Source of the DNA: Penium margaritaceum
Taxonomy: Eukaryota; Streptophyta; Zygnematophyceae; Desmidiales; Peniaceae
DNA: 64,000 nt
NCBI GenBank assembly: GCA_023375785.1
Contig: SZWC01008565.1
Span: 19,916-83,915 of the forward strand
Direction of reading: 5' to 3'
A model generated the notes under the pieces. The model saw nothing but the letters and a program-made list of their open reading frames with translations, had not been told where the DNA came from and did not search any database. Made by a program: the position numbers and the translations under genes. Each line of letters opens with the position of its first letter. Positions within the stretch are counted from its first letter, which is position 1. Shown here one piece after another: positions 47,095 to 59,434 of this stretch.

Positions 47095-48108
47095 GCCTCT
47101 ACCATCAAGTCTGGCCGGCGGCTGACTGTGCCTGCTGGGTTGGTATTGCCCGATGGATGCTCAATATCGTTGTGGAACCGGGATCTGAGTAACTCCATCC
47201 ATCGGGTTTGACGTCCACTGAGTTTCGGCTACGTTTTCAAATATTTCAGCTCATGATGGTCGGTGCGCACGACGTATCGGCGGCATTTAAGATAGCACCG
47301 TCATGTCTGAAATGGGTGTACGACCACCAGCATCTCCTCCTTGTGTATGACGTAGTTGAGTTCCCTTCCACACATCTTTTGTGACATATGCACGACTGGA
47401 TATTCTCTGCTAACGTGATCTTGTAGGAGAACTGCGGCAATGGCTCATCCAAAGGTATCCAAAGCCATGACGTAGTCGACCATTGGAACGACTAATCGTA
47501 GGGCTTGCGTCGAGGTCAAAGCTTTCCGGAAAACAGTGAACCTTTCTTTTTTGCTTTCTCCCCACCACCACTCATTTTCTTTCTAAGTGCGTTTGGAGAT
47601 AGGCACTGAAAGTCCCGTACAAATCACCAGAAGTAATTGCAGAAGCCGAGAAAAACTTCAATGTTTTGGATGTTGGTCGGTGTTGGCTAATCAGTGACTG
47701 CAGCCACGTTTTTTGGATCCGTGGTCATCCGTCCACCGTTGATCATCTGACCCAAAAAACTTGATCAAACGGCGACCAAAGTCACACTTCGAGAGTCTTC
47801 CAAAAACATTCTCTCTTTGTGAAACTTCTAGAATGTGTAGGAGATTTCCGTTGCACTCCTCCAAGGTGAGGCTGTAGACCAGGATGTTGTGGAAGTATAC
47901 CATGACAAAATCATCAAGGTACGGGTCAAAAACGTTGTTCATTGCCGCTGTGAATGTTGCCGGGACATTCGTGAGTCCAAACGGCATGACCATGGAATCA
48001 AAATACCCGTAGAGTTTTATAGAACGTTGTTTTCTTGATGTCGGCGTCTTCCACACGGATCTGGTGATAACTGTTGCAAAGGTCAATTTTAGTGAAAAAT
48101 CAGGCTCC
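47095..48108 (-). pseudogene. Gypsy B RNase H/reverse transcriptase region (fossil)
   Basis: It aligns with 30490-31500 of gypsy A. The minus-strand reading has FGLTNVPATFTAAMNNVFDP and DFVMVYFHNILVYS (about 47880-48000). Copia D abuts its left side and repeat X its right side. Confidence 0.75.
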
Positions 48109-48900
48109 TTGGAGAGATATGGCCGTCCAAAACTGGGGTGTGGGTAGCGGATCTGGGAGTCTGCTGCGACTCAAAATCCGGTGGATAATCGGCCGGACAG
48201 AGTAACAAAAGTACCATCTGGAGATTTTTCTTCCGAAGGTCTGCCGAGGCATCCGGTGGATAATCCATCTGATCAGGTGGATCATCCACTGGATCTTGTA
48301 GTGCCGATTGTTAATGAGGGACTTTGCCAAAATTCTGGCTCGGGCGTCCAAAATTCAGTATTACGTTTTGTTACTCGGGGACGTAGTCAAAATTCTGACT
48401 GCAGGTCCACGGACAGGTTTCAAACCTCGTCACACGCAATCACCAAACTCAACCAAAAAATGGGGAAGGTGCAAGGAAACAGTACAGGGTCCCATACATC
48501 ACGTGCAATGGGATCTGCGCCTCACAAAAGGCGCTTCGCACGTGAAGGAAGGTGCCACGGCGTGTTTTTGTGGTGGGTGAGACCTGCTCTTTGGCAAGTG
48601 TAACTTGGGCTATGCTTGGCCAAATCGCGCGCAGTTTGGTGCGTTGGAAAGCTCATGACTAGGCCTACAAATTTTTGGATCATGCCTATGTGAAAAGACT
48701 AATGCAAAATGCCGTTACTTCCTTCGCAAAATGAATGTCTCTAAATTCCTGCTCATATAGCGTGAGGCGACCAGAAAGCTCACAGTCAGTCTCAGATTCG
48801 CCCAAAACAGAAGAAGTGAACCACTAAAGACAATCACACCAACAGTCGGGACCGCACCACCTGGATTCCCTGACAGGGGGACTGGAGGGTCCTGGAGGAA
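48109..48900. repeat. Unclassified repeat X, copy 2
   Basis: It shares 48112-48375 and 48770-48815 with copy 1 (36340-36650), in the same orientation. Copy 2 has about 390 bp more between these blocks. Several short GGTGGATAATCC-like phrases repeat at 48175-48290. The class is unknown. Confidence 0.5.
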
Positions 48901-50069
48901 TACTTTGCAATGGCGGTTGAATGGTAAATCCAAGGGGGGGGGGAGGGGGGTGTGGGGGAATGATAAGGTGGATTGGTGGTTTGTATGTACGTGAAGTCAA
49001 GATTTGGGAGGTGCATGGAGGGTTTCATTAATGTCTTAGTCACTGGTAAATGGTAACAGCTTGGCAAAATCTCACACTTGTCTCCTTTCCTTTTCCGAGA
49101 TGTAGCCGGCACGCAAGTGGAAGCATGCCAAATGCATCTGCAGGTGGTGGCTACAAGCAAGAAGCTAAGCACGTTCATTGAGTAGTTTGTGTTCAAACCG
49201 GGAGAGAACTTCGGTCAGTTCCTCAATGCAAAAGAGGCACTGTACGTACAGACCCAATGGCGGTCGTGGAGCACTTGCGAAGAGGGAAGAGCGTGTGTAG
49301 TGGGGGAAGATAGTTGGTGAAACCCTCTGGATGTGGCACAGCAGGCTTGGGGAGATCCTCTTCCGTGCGTCCAATGACACAGTGATTACGGGAAGAGCTG
49401 TTGATGCCATGAAAAAAGTAAGAAAAGAGAACTAGGTCAGGGGCAGCGGGCCAGGCTCTGAGATGGCTACAACCATGGAGCATTACTTTGGTAAGGAAGA
49501 GGCATGGTTTGCAGGGGAGAGAGGGTACATTTGATCAGAGTAATAGCATTGTTGAAGGCCTTCCTCTTTTGTCAGTCAATCTAATGGCAGAGAAAGGCCT
49601 TTAGAAATGCTGAAAGCCAACCATACTAACTCTAGTCCTTAGGATTGGTATGGTTGGGCTTGTGGCATAGAAAACTTGTGGAAATTCTGTTCAATGGTTT
49701 GGAATACATGTTAATGTATAAAATGGATACCCATATCTTTCTGTGTCACCTGACTTATGTAAAAGAAAGCGACATATCTGGTGGAGGAAGAAAGAGTTTC
49801 AGTCATTGAATACACAATGAACTGAGAGTATCCACCACAGATGATTTTCTAGCTTGCCGTATGAGACATTGCAAAATTCACAGGTCTGAATCAAAACAAG
49901 TGACAATGGGGGAGACACAGGGATGGTGGGACTGTGTGCCTTTAGCAAATTCGAGCATGGCTACCCCACAAGAAAATCCATGGCTCTAGAATCTGATTAA
50001 ACTCTGATCTTCTTGTTGTGTGTTCATGAGATAGTCACTAACGTGATGGGGATGAGAAGATGGGAAAAA
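48901..50069. other. No recognisable gene
   Basis: A G-rich run (48935-48960) is present. A plus-strand stretch at about 49108-49330 reads with few stops (VATSKKLSTFIE, then FVFKPGENFGQFLNAKEAL) and might be a decayed coding segment, but I cannot name a family. The rest is AT-richer sequence without support for a gene. Confidence 0.4.
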
Positions 50070-50830
50070 TTATTTAGGGTATGCAATCCCATGCAAGATG
50101 AAACAAGAGCTCTGGTAGGAAAAACCGCAATGCCAAAGTGTGTAAGTGTGAAACATACAATTAAAAAACAAAGGAGAATGTATAATGAGAAGGCACTGGA
50201 CTTATGTAACCGCGTCTGATGGCTAGCCCACCAGGATGTGCCATCATTGTGGTACCCAAATGGACAGACAAGGAGTATGCACGCAAAAGGATACATGAAT
50301 CGACAAACAAGCTCTCAAGGCATTGGCACGGATCACCAAGTGGCTGGGTCTTGACCAAAAAAAAAACAAAAACATTTTAACATGTCCGAGTTCAAGCATC
50401 ACCAGAAAAGTAATAAAAAAAAAATTGAAACATATCGTTGGGTGCTCATGTCTCAATTCCCGAGAGAATACATGAGGCAAACAAAACAGATCAAAACTGT
50501 GTGCAATCAGACATTGCATTTTCTAGCAACACTGGAACATCAGGCAAGCAGGGGGTCACTCAAGGTATCGGACCAACCACCGAGTGCTCGGGTCTCAACC
50601 ACTAAGATAATTGTACTAGCCATTAATGGTTGAAACTGGTTGTTGAGATCCATCCAGAACATCACAAAAGAAACAAAGAAACTGTTGGAGCATCATAGCA
50701 GTCATCTACGTAGGGCGTACTAAATGCCACTATTTGATTCTTAGATAGTTTCAAGCCCCTAAAACAACACTCCCCCTGGGCTAAGAGAGCTGTCAAAAAG
50801 GTATCATACTGATCTTGATATTGGATTAGA
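50070..50830 (-). repeat. LTR-like remnant, inverted relative to 59600-60262
   Basis: Its reverse complement shares several ordered blocks with 59600-60262: AGACCC-GCRCTYGGTGGTT motifs, CTGGTGGRCTAGCCA, TACATAAG and GATCA/AAGATYAGTATGATA. A purine tract next to TGTTG on the minus strand (50772-50780, 50771) looks like the start of a 3' LTR. It is old and broken; copia-like by its end sequences. Confidence 0.5.
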
Positions 50831-51489
50831 AGTAAGTTTTTGGTCTATTTTGCTCGCCGATTTGCTTATACCAAAATTTCAAAGTACACCAAAACTAATA
50901 ACATCTTGGGCTTGGGCTCAAGAAATTCATGGAAACCCAGAATATTGCAACAAAAAACAAGGTTCTAATGTTGCACTAAAAGGTGCACAAGGTTAAATAG
51001 CAGGTGAAGCATACATATTGTTGTTTTAAATAGCACTTGGTGCACCGATGTATCCATTACAATAAGGGCAAACTAGTCCGAGGCGATGACCTGACCAGTC
51101 GCCACGACAATTTGCAACAATGAGGACAGGTGTAAACGGCGAGAGACTGTTCCAAAAGATATGTTAAAATACATGTGATGGCCAGCAATAGCTCATGGCA
51201 AACTACGCCGGCAAATCTTGTAAGCGCCAAAATCCAACCCGACGTGAAAGACCTACCTGGTACGCCTGCTGAGCGGCAAGTTTTTAAATGGAAGTGCGTA
51301 TGGTAAAATGTTACTTTATTGTACATTTTTTTTTCAGACTCATTCCTGCTGAGCCCAACTAATTACGAAGAACAGAACAGGACCTGTGTTCAAACTGTCG
51401 TGAATGTGTGAAGGCTAGCAAGTCAGTATATCACAAACAAGCAGGGCAAACGTTTTTCGCCATCAAAGTTTGAGACTATCCATAACAAA
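50831..51489. other. No recognisable gene
   Basis: AT-rich sequence with a poly-T run followed by CAG at about 51329-51340. I see no domain, repeat or RNA gene. The 5' LTR of copia F would be expected here but was not identified. Confidence 0.4.
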
Positions 51490-54400
51490 ATTTCAACATG
51501 ACGCAGAAGCTAGAGTCCCTTCCCATGCAATAGTTCATGGGTGGCCCTGGATTTGGGCTGTGGCAGTGGCATTTTGAGATCCACCTTGTGCACAAGGGAC
51601 AACTGGAGCTTGTGAAGGGCACGGAGGTTCAAGATGCGAGCACAACGGACGAGGAGAAGATGGCCTTTGCTAAGAAGAATATGGGGATGCTGATGCTCCT
51701 GCTCTTAGCACTGTAAAAATCTCATTGGGGCTACATCCACGGCTGTGATCAGGCAGGTGATGTATGGAAGAAGCTCTGCTCCATCTACCGATCAACATCC
51801 CTAGCCAACAAGATCTTCGGAATGAAGCGACTCTTGAAGGTGAGGATCGAAGAGGGTTAGGACGTCATTTTTTCCATGTAACAGATTGAGTCTCTTGCCT
51901 CACAATGCAATCATATCGGGTGGAAGATTGACACGAAGATTTAGGCAATGACGCTCCTCATGGCTCCACCTGACAGCTGGAGCCCTCTCATCACCGTGCT
52001 GGGAGGTTGGAAGGAGGATCAACTCACCTATGGCGCAGTTGCCGAGTACATCCATAGCGAGGTGAACCGTCGCAGCGGTGGCAAGAACTTGTCATCCTCA
52101 ACAACCCTGGTCACCAAAACACAGGGTGGAAGTAGCAGCGGCGACCAAGGCGATGGTAAGGGCGGCGGCAAGAAGGGTGCATGCCATGATTGTGGCATAG
52201 AGAGCCAAGGAATGTCCGGAGGAAGCGCAGGCCGGCGGCAAAGGAGCCAAAGGTAAGAAGGAGCTCCTCAATGGCACAAATAGCCACTACCTAAAGGGCG
52301 CCATCCGGAAGTGCCTTGATTCACATATGGAGGAGCGTATGCAAGTTGAGAAGGTGGGGTTCATTAACTGCGTCAAGTCTGCCAAGTTCATGGTGGTCGC
52401 CAACGACAAGGTCGAACCTGCGGCCGGCCAAGATGATGTGGATGTGGAGGTGGTGGTTTGTGGTAAAAGGATGCAATGCGTTATCCAAAATGTGCAACAT
52501 GTCCCCGGCCTGGCTGACATCTTGCGTGTGAGCGGCTTGATAGAGAAGGGGTATCAAGTGCTCATCTGCAGGAAAGGTGTTGTCGTGCGGATGGACGGCG
52601 GCGGTGAGGTGGTGCTTGAGGCGAAGCGCTAGGGAGGCCTCTACATTATTGAGACCAAAGTCATCCCCTTGACAGCAGATTTAGCAGACCCGCAAGCACG
52701 CTCCGTCAACCTCGCAAAAGATGGGGGAGCAGAATTGCTGCAGTGGCACTGATGGCTAGGGTATTCTTTGCCTGCAATCGTGCAGGGGATGGTGAAGCGC
52801 GAGGTGGTTTGTGGCCTTGACATCACAGTTGCAGCAGAGACAGCAACAGATTCTGCAAAGCACAGGTGCGAGCCTTGCATCGTGGGCAAGGCAAAGCACA
52901 AGCCGCTTGAAGACAGACATCGGCGTGCCAAGAACATGCTCGAGGTCGTGCACAGTGATGTGTGTGGGTTGATCAAGACGACGCCCATTGGGGGGGCGCA
53001 TTACTCCGTCACCTTCATGGACGATTGCAGCAGAAATCTCTACGTCTACTTCATGAAGCGGAAAAGTGAGGTGCTAGACCGGCTCCAGAAGCATGTCACA
53101 GCAATGTAGAGGCAGACTGGCCGCAACGTCAGAGTACTGCGCAGTGACAATGGCGCGAGTATGTGGGCTGCAGTGGGTGGCTGAAGGAGCAGGGCATTGA
53201 GTGGCAGCCGACCACTCCATAAACGCCTCAATCTAATGGTGTGGCGGGGCGTGTTGATTAGACGCTACTCGCCATGGCACAATCAATGCTCGTGGACGCT
53301 AAACTACCACGGAGTTTGTGGGCCAAAGTTGCGAGCACGGCGTGCTAAATCTCCAACCTCATCCAAACGACAACGCTGAAAAGGAAAGGTGGTTGGAAGG
53401 CGCCGCATGAGGCGTGGAGCAGGCATAAACCAAGTGTGGAACATCTGAATGCGTTTGGGTGCAAGGTGCACATGTTGGTGCAGGCCGCACAAAGGAAAGA
53501 ATCTGAATTGGAACTGTGTGCAAAGGATTGCACGTTCATCGGGTACAAAATTGTGCTCAAGGAGTACCGCCTCTTTGACCCACAGACGCAGGACATCATC
53601 ATCACCCGTGACATCACGTTTGATGAGCAGTAGAACTATTGCAGCAGTAGCAGCAACAACATTGACATAGCATGCTCACCAAAGCAGGGGGAGTGGTTAC
53701 AACTTCTTGAATGAGAGGAGGAGCCGGCGGTTGCACAGGCCGATTATGGGTCTTCTTAGAATGACTGTGCTAGAGCACACTAGGGCAGTCTAGCAGGTGC
53801 AGGTGCCACTGGAGTGCAAGATGCAGCAACCGACGCAGGGGAGGCCACGGCCGAGGGCAACATTGTAGCAGCGCAGCAGCACAACCAACAACCGGGGTCG
53901 TCAAGGTCACTACGTTGCAGCGGGAGGCAGTGGAGTGCGGCGAAGCAGTATGACGCAAGCACAGGCCGCTGGGCCGGCATGTCGCGGCGCATGATGGAAG
54001 CCGCAACAGAGCTGAAAACAGTGCAAGAGGGGCTTGCACAGCCTGATGGGCAGCAGTAGAACGAAGCAATAAAATTTGAACTTGCGTCCCTTGCTGAGAA
54101 CGGTACTTGGGAGCTGGTGGATCGGCCAAAGGACACGAAGCTGATCAGCTCCGAGTGGGTGTTCAAGGTGAAACTCACCAAGGACAGCAAGGTGGAGAAG
54201 TACAAGGTGCGGCTTGTGGCGGAGGGGTATGAGCAGCGGAGAGGTGAACACTATGATGAGACATTTGCGCCCATCGCCAAGTTCACAAGCATCTGGATGA
54301 TCCTCGCGATGGCAGCCGCAAATAACATGCATATCCACCAAATGGATGTCAAAATGACATTCCTAAATGGCATAATCGATAAGGAGATATACCTTGAGGT

Positions 54401-57252
54401 GCCGTAGGGGGTGGATGCGCCGGAGGGCAAGTTGTGCAAGCTGCGGAGGGCCTTGTACGGGCTAAACAGGCGTCTTGGTGCTGGTACTAGCATATGGAAG
54501 GCTACATGGTGGAGCTCGGCTTCAGGCACCTTGAGTCAGATCACAGCATATACGTGCGGCGCAACAAGGGATACCATCAGATTGTTGCACTCCGCGTGGA
54601 TGATGTTATCCTGTACTCGTCAGATCTGGCGGCTTTGCAGCAGCTGAAGGAGTTGTCAACCGGCCTGAGGCAAACGGACTAGAAAACAGGGCCAACACAA
54701 TAGCACATGCCGTCCGCTCCTAGCATTTCAGCTAGGAGAAGATATCACCCTCTGGATCACGGTTCCACACTGAGCAGTTCCTAGGCAATCAATTGCTAGC
54801 AACTGTGTCCACTTAACACTTGGTCACTTTCGCGCAAGGTGCTAGTGAAAGACTAACTCCTGGGGCTTAGACCAACCAGTGTCTTCTTTATACTGTTCCT
54901 CAGTTGGACAACTCTGTGAGGAGCATCTAAGGCCAGATTGTGTAATTAGAATGAGAAATGAGCCTGATACATATAGTCCTAGGCCTGGCTTCTAAGGTGT
55001 GTGGGTAGTGGCACTTTTGGGGTGGTCACTCCACACCACCTCACCAGTCCGCCAATTGGCGCATCCACTGACCGCCAAGTGGCACACTCTTCTCATGCAT
55101 GGAGGAATGTCTAAGAAACTTCCCCCCTATGCAGGAAGGTCAAAAAACCTCCTGTGCACATCAAGGCTCGATCGCAGGATCTGTTGTCCCTAACTCCAAC
55201 ATGCTATCCATTGCGGTACACTTCTGGTGTCTCGCTTGGACTTGCACCANCTCATCTCTTGCATCCACCATGCCGACTCCTCGAGCACCTGCAACATGCA
55301 AGTCGCTGTCTAGCGGCTTTGTCAAGAAGTCCGCAAGCATTTTCTTGGTTGCGACGTGCTCCAGTTCCACGACACCCTTGGCGACAAGGTCACGTGAGTA
55401 GTGGTACCGAATATCAATGTGCTTTGTACGCCGGGAGATCATGTCGTCCTCTGCCATAGCGATGGCACTTTGGTTGTCGATGCGGATGATGGTTGCTTCC
55501 TCTTGTGGTGCTTTGATCTCATCAAGCAAACTGCGAAGCCACTGTGTTTCCTTGCACACTTCGGAGAGTGCAATGTACTCCGCCTCAGCAGTAGAAAGTG
55601 AGACGCAGTCCTGCTTCCTGCTTGCCCACGAGACCGCACCACCGTTGAGAAGACAGACAAACCCTGAGGTTGACTTCCTGTCATCAATCCGTCCTCCCCA
55701 GTCCGCGTCAGTGTAGCATGTCAGTCGTAGCAAGTCTGATCCTTCTAGACCTCCAAACCGAAGTCCAACGTGCCGAGTCCTTTTGAGGTAGCAAAAAATC
55801 CGCTTCACCACTTGCCAATGTTCTGGCCCAGGGTTGGCCACAAGCTTGCTCACCTGACCCACTGCATAAGCAATGTCAGGTCGCGTTCCCACCATCGCAT
55901 ACATGAGGCTCCCAACGGCGGACTGGTATGGAATGTTTTGCATCTCCCGCCGGTCTGCCTCGTTGCTTGGTGACATGGAGGATGAGAGCTTGCAGTCGGA
56001 GGGCATGGGGGTGCTGACGGGCTTGCAGTCCTCCATGTTGTAGCGCTTCAAGACGTCCATGATGTACTTTGACTGGTTGAGCTCGATGGTGCCTGCTTTG
56101 CGGTTGTGGTGAACATGCTATCCGTTGCGCTACACTTCTGGTGTCCCGCTTGGAATTGCACCACGAACAAGGTTTGGGGGACTTACTCCAAGGGAGCAGT
56201 GCATGCCCCACCTGTCCTTCAAGCCATAGCAGTGGCCATGGAGCATAGAAGAACAACAGGAGTAGCTGAGCGACGGATTTAAGATGACGGACATGGGGGA
56301 GTTGGAGTACTACCTTGGTATGAATATAACGCGGGACCGGAGAGCACGCACGCTTGAGGTAAGGCAGGCCGAGTACGTGGCCGAGGTTCTGAAGCAGTAC
56401 AAAATGGAGGATTGTAAACCAGTGGACAGGCCGGTCTCCACAAGCTGTGAGCTGAGTGCGGCGATGGCGCCACAAACAAAAGAGGAGAAGGAGGACATGG
56501 CAGACGTGTCCTTCCAATCTGTGGTGGGAAGCCTGATGTGTGCCATGGTGACAACTTGGCTAGACTTGGCCTACGCGGTGGATCAGGTGACCAAGTATGT
56601 GGCCAACCTTGGGCCACTACGTTGGAAGGCCGTGAAGCGCATCTCCTGGTACTTGCAGGCAACCCGGTACGTGCATTACGATGGAAATGGGAAGTCAGAT
56701 CCCTTGTGGCTGGTCTGCTACATTGACGCAGAATACCCTGACAATGTGGACGTGAGGAGGTTCACTTGTGAAATGTGTTCTTCCTCGCAGGTGCAATGGT
56801 CTCATGGTGTAGCAGGAAGTAGGACTGCGTCGCCACCTCCACAGTGGAGGCGGAGTACATCGTGCTGGCCGAGGCGATTAAGGAAGTGTTGTGGCTCCAC
56901 AGATTGTTGGGGGAGCTGGGCGTGCCGTAGCAGGAGCCTACGGTGGTTCAGGAGGACAACACCGGCTTTATCTCACAGACCAACAACCTGCCACAGCACA
57001 GGAGGATGAAGCACATCAACGTGCGCTATCACTACGCACGCGACATGGTCGAGAAGGGACAGGTTGTGTTGTAGCAACGCAGCACGAAGCACATGCTTGC
57101 AAATTGCTTGACCAGTGTGCAGCCCCAAGATTGGCATGTCATCAGCCTTGCAGGGCTCAGGTTGACAAATTGTGAAGGGCTTGAAGGCGCAGGAATGGAT
57201 GAGCAGGAGTGAGCATGAGGCATCTAGCATGGAAGGTGCATGGGGAAGATTG
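51490..57252 (+). mobile_element. Copia F: fossil Ty1/copia element, interrupted by copia E
   Basis: It is homologous to copia C throughout. Gag is at about 51500-52200. Protease/pre-integrase has CVIQNVQHVPGLAD-type sequence near 52480-52520. Integrase is at about 52760-53630, with HSDVCGLIKTTPIGGAHYSV. Reverse transcriptase is at about 54060-54675, with WELVDRPKDTKLISSEWVFK. The later RT/RNase H part is at 56252-57210, with MGELEYYLGMNITRD. A purine tract (GCATGGGGAAG) near 57240 may mark the 3' LTR start at about 57253. It is broken, with many breaks. Confidence 0.8.
54676..56251 (-). mobile_element. Copia E: partial Ty1/copia element inside copia F
   Basis: On the minus strand an unbroken RNase H stretch (about 55250-56060) reads YNMEDCKPVSTPMPSDCKLS, then YTDADWGGRIDDRKSTSGFV and RRTKHIDIRYHYSRDLVAKG. 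To its left lie a purine tract (AGGGGGGAAG on the minus strand, about 55121-55131) and a probable 3' LTR. The copia F reverse transcriptase continues on both sides. A 52-bp direct repeat (55198-55249, 56112-56163) brackets the RNase H part. Only the 3' portion of the element is present. Confidence 0.75.
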
Positions 57253-57913
57253 TCAAAAAGTGCCCTTGCCGTGGATGCCGTTTGCCATTTTCCTGGATCG
57301 ACCACTAGGAAGCTGTTGGATGTCCAACCTAACTTCAGATTTGGACTCCCTGGATTTTTCCATGCGATGTCAAGTTTTCAGTTGCTCGATTTGGTTGACA
57401 AATTTAGAAAGTTAGTCCATTCCAACGTTTGGGTGGTAGGCAGGTGAAACATGGGTGTCCGTCATTGGTGACGGGATAATTCCACCGCCGGTAGTCCAAG
57501 TTTGACTCCAATGAGCTCCGAAGGCACGTGGGCCATAAAGGAAGGGACGTGGGAGGTCCCCTGGACCAGGGCAAGCCTCCCCCCACGTTGGAGGGCCAGG
57601 AAGGATGCTTTGACAGGCTACTATCGAAGTGCCTCCTGTTACCTCCGTTCGTGGGCATGGTGGGTGGCTCCGCCATGGGTTGCTTCAAAAACCGAAGCCA
57701 GGGCTCTACTGCTCCAATTTGGATGTGTTTGGATGCGTTGGAAAGCTTAGAACATACGTTGTATAATCTGATGTAATCCCACCAAAGTAAGTAACCATTA
57801 AGAATGTACAGATTTTTCTCAGTTTTCACAACATGCACTCTGCCAAAATTCTGTTCCCGCGATGTGTGGTGACTTAAAGCACACATCTCCCTTGGAAGTC
57901 TCTTTGCCTTAAG
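57253..57913. other. Possible 3' LTR of copia F, or host flank
   Basis: It starts TGTCAAAAAGTGCCC after a purine tract. No matching 5' LTR was found, so its extent is unknown. Phrases GCGTTGGAAAGCT (about 57737) and GCCAAAATTCTG (about 57842) also occur in repeat X copy 2. Confidence 0.35.
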
Positions 57914-58002
57914 CAGCTGTGGACACTTGTTGGATCAGAGCACGCAAGGAAATCATTCCTGGAAAGACTGTCTCTCTCCCTTCAGTCACTTTTATTAGTG
58001 AA
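57914..58002 (+). CDS. Candidate host exon, function unknown
   Basis: An open frame reads AVDTCWIRARKEIIPGKTVS, then LPSVTFISE. It is bounded by an AAG/CAG acceptor after a pyrimidine-rich stretch (57890-57913) and a GAA|GTGAGT donor (58003-58008). The phase at the donor (0) matches the next candidate exon at 58495. The composition looks protein-like, unlike the surrounding repeats. I do not recognise the family. Upstream exons, if any, would lie left of the copia C/F and gypsy nest. The alternative is a chance frame between elements. Confidence 0.4.
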
Positions 58003-58055
58003 GTGAGTGTGCCACGAGGCCAGAGGCCACTGTGTGGTACTAACACATAACCAAC

Positions 58056-58493
<438 letters not shown>

Positions 58494-58494
58494 G

Positions 58495-58569
58495 GTTGAT
58501 GTTGCATTTGCATACATAGACACTGGTGGTGACCCCCTGGCTGCTGTTCATGCACACGCAGATTCCTGA
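58495..58569 (+). CDS. Candidate terminal host exon, function unknown
   Basis: After the acceptor GTGCACAG the frame reads VDVAFAYIDTGGDPLAAVHA, then HADS and a TGA stop: 24 residues. Phase 0 continues the exon ending at 58002. The pair would give a C-terminus SLPSVTFISE-VDVAFAYID. I know no family with this tail. A second reading after an AG at 58559-58560 (IPEMDKEVLVAEEWKTARRP) is also open, so the frame is not certain. Confidence 0.4.
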   Translation, partial: VDVAFAYIDTGGDPLAAVHAHADS

Positions 58570-58599
58570 GATGGACAAGGAAGTTTTGGTAGCTGAAGA

Positions 58600-58763
58600 A
58601 TGGAAAACAGCGCGGAGACCAGAACTCTACTGAGCACGAGTATCTTTGTTGAATTCTGTAGATTTCCCGGGTTCATGGTTCACCATAGGGGTAAACAAGA
58701 AATCCAGGGCACATTGGACATGAGGAGAAAACCAACCTGGGCAGTCTGGGAAAATTGTAGGGT
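58600..58763 (+). CDS. Possible small exon, unknown
   Basis: From ATG 58600 the frame MENSAETRTLLSTSIFVEFC continues to KPTWAVWENCR, followed by a good GTGAGT donor near 58762. An in-frame stop lies just before the ATG. No match to a known family, and no phase-compatible acceptor downstream was found, so this is weak. Confidence 0.2.
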
Positions 58764-58979
58764 GAGTTCAACTTTGTCGGCGTGTGAAGCAAGCCAGCTC
58801 GGTTCCAAGATCGGAGCTTGCTCGCTTGGCCACTCGAGACCTTGGCTGCTTGCACTGACCAGTCCAAGACTTTTCCTTGTCTGTTTTGACCCCCTTCAAG
58901 CCACGGATCCTGAACATGCTGTGGCTAGAAGTTTTTCCTTACATTCCTCATGTGTCCAGGATTGTAGTGTGTGTGTGTG

Positions 58980-59434
58980 GAAAGCATGATCTGAAGGTTC
59001 TACCGGTGTTAGAGAAAGAAACAGGTGTGTACCAGTTTTGGCGAAGGAGAATTAGAAAAGTAGTGGCCTCGACGGGAGCAGCAGATGCGCTGACAGCAGC
59101 AGCATTAGCGACGGTGCCAGAAACTGCTAGCACATTGGGGGTCACAGCAACAGGGGCTGCGAGCATCACTGTCATGGTTGCGGCTGCCTTAGCAACTTGC
59201 GCAGCTATCAAGGCCACAGTGCCTGCGGACCTCAGATCCGTGGCAGAATCTGTCTCTTGGGTGAAAGCGAACCACCCAAACAGGACTCTGGACTGGCGGA
59301 CGCAGCAACCTGAGCTGCAGGAGTACCGAGGCCGAGTGGACCAGGTACTGCCCCAACATCAGAAATATAACTGCGATTATGTTGACAGCCAGAAATTCTA
59401 CATTTCAGACTTCAACAGCATCCAGAGAGGGTAG
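58980..59434 (+). CDS. Hypothetical protein or 3' exon, about 150 residues
   Basis: The frame open from 58877 is most protein-like from about 58983 (HDLKVLPVLEKETGVYQFWR). A basic stretch (WRRRIRKVV) is followed by an Ala/Thr/Val-rich segment of about 60 residues that could form a membrane helix (GAASITVMVAAALATCAAI). A polar tail follows (SWVKANHPNRTLDWRTQQPE), ending YISDFNSIQRG at a TAG stop. The earlier ATG at 58877 lies ahead of a GT run and AG acceptor-like sites, so a splice into the frame at 58960-58980 is as likely as a start at 58877. No family recognised. Confidence 0.4.

Larger units (their letters stand above)
2737..48108 (-). mobile_element. Gypsy B: fossil chromovirus (Ty3/gypsy), outermost element of the nest
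   Basis: The parts seen are pieces of one 3' LTR (2737-2876, 3511-3552, 34704-35081), a purine tract next to it (35082-35092), a chromodomain (about 35150-35330), integrase (about 35460-36170), and RNase H/reverse transcriptase (47095-48108). All are on the minus strand in the expected order. The LTR and protein parts resemble gypsy A closely enough to be one family. It is broken, with many breaks, and no 5' LTR or gag was found. Its LTR hosts a solo LTR and gypsy A. Its pol region is interrupted by an unclassified repeat, copia C and copia D. It is the oldest element of this nest by position. Confidence 0.7.

Noticed and set aside
50013-50219. 68-codon plus-strand frame
   Set aside because: It overlaps an LTR-like remnant that is related in inverted orientation to 59600-60262; no coding signal.
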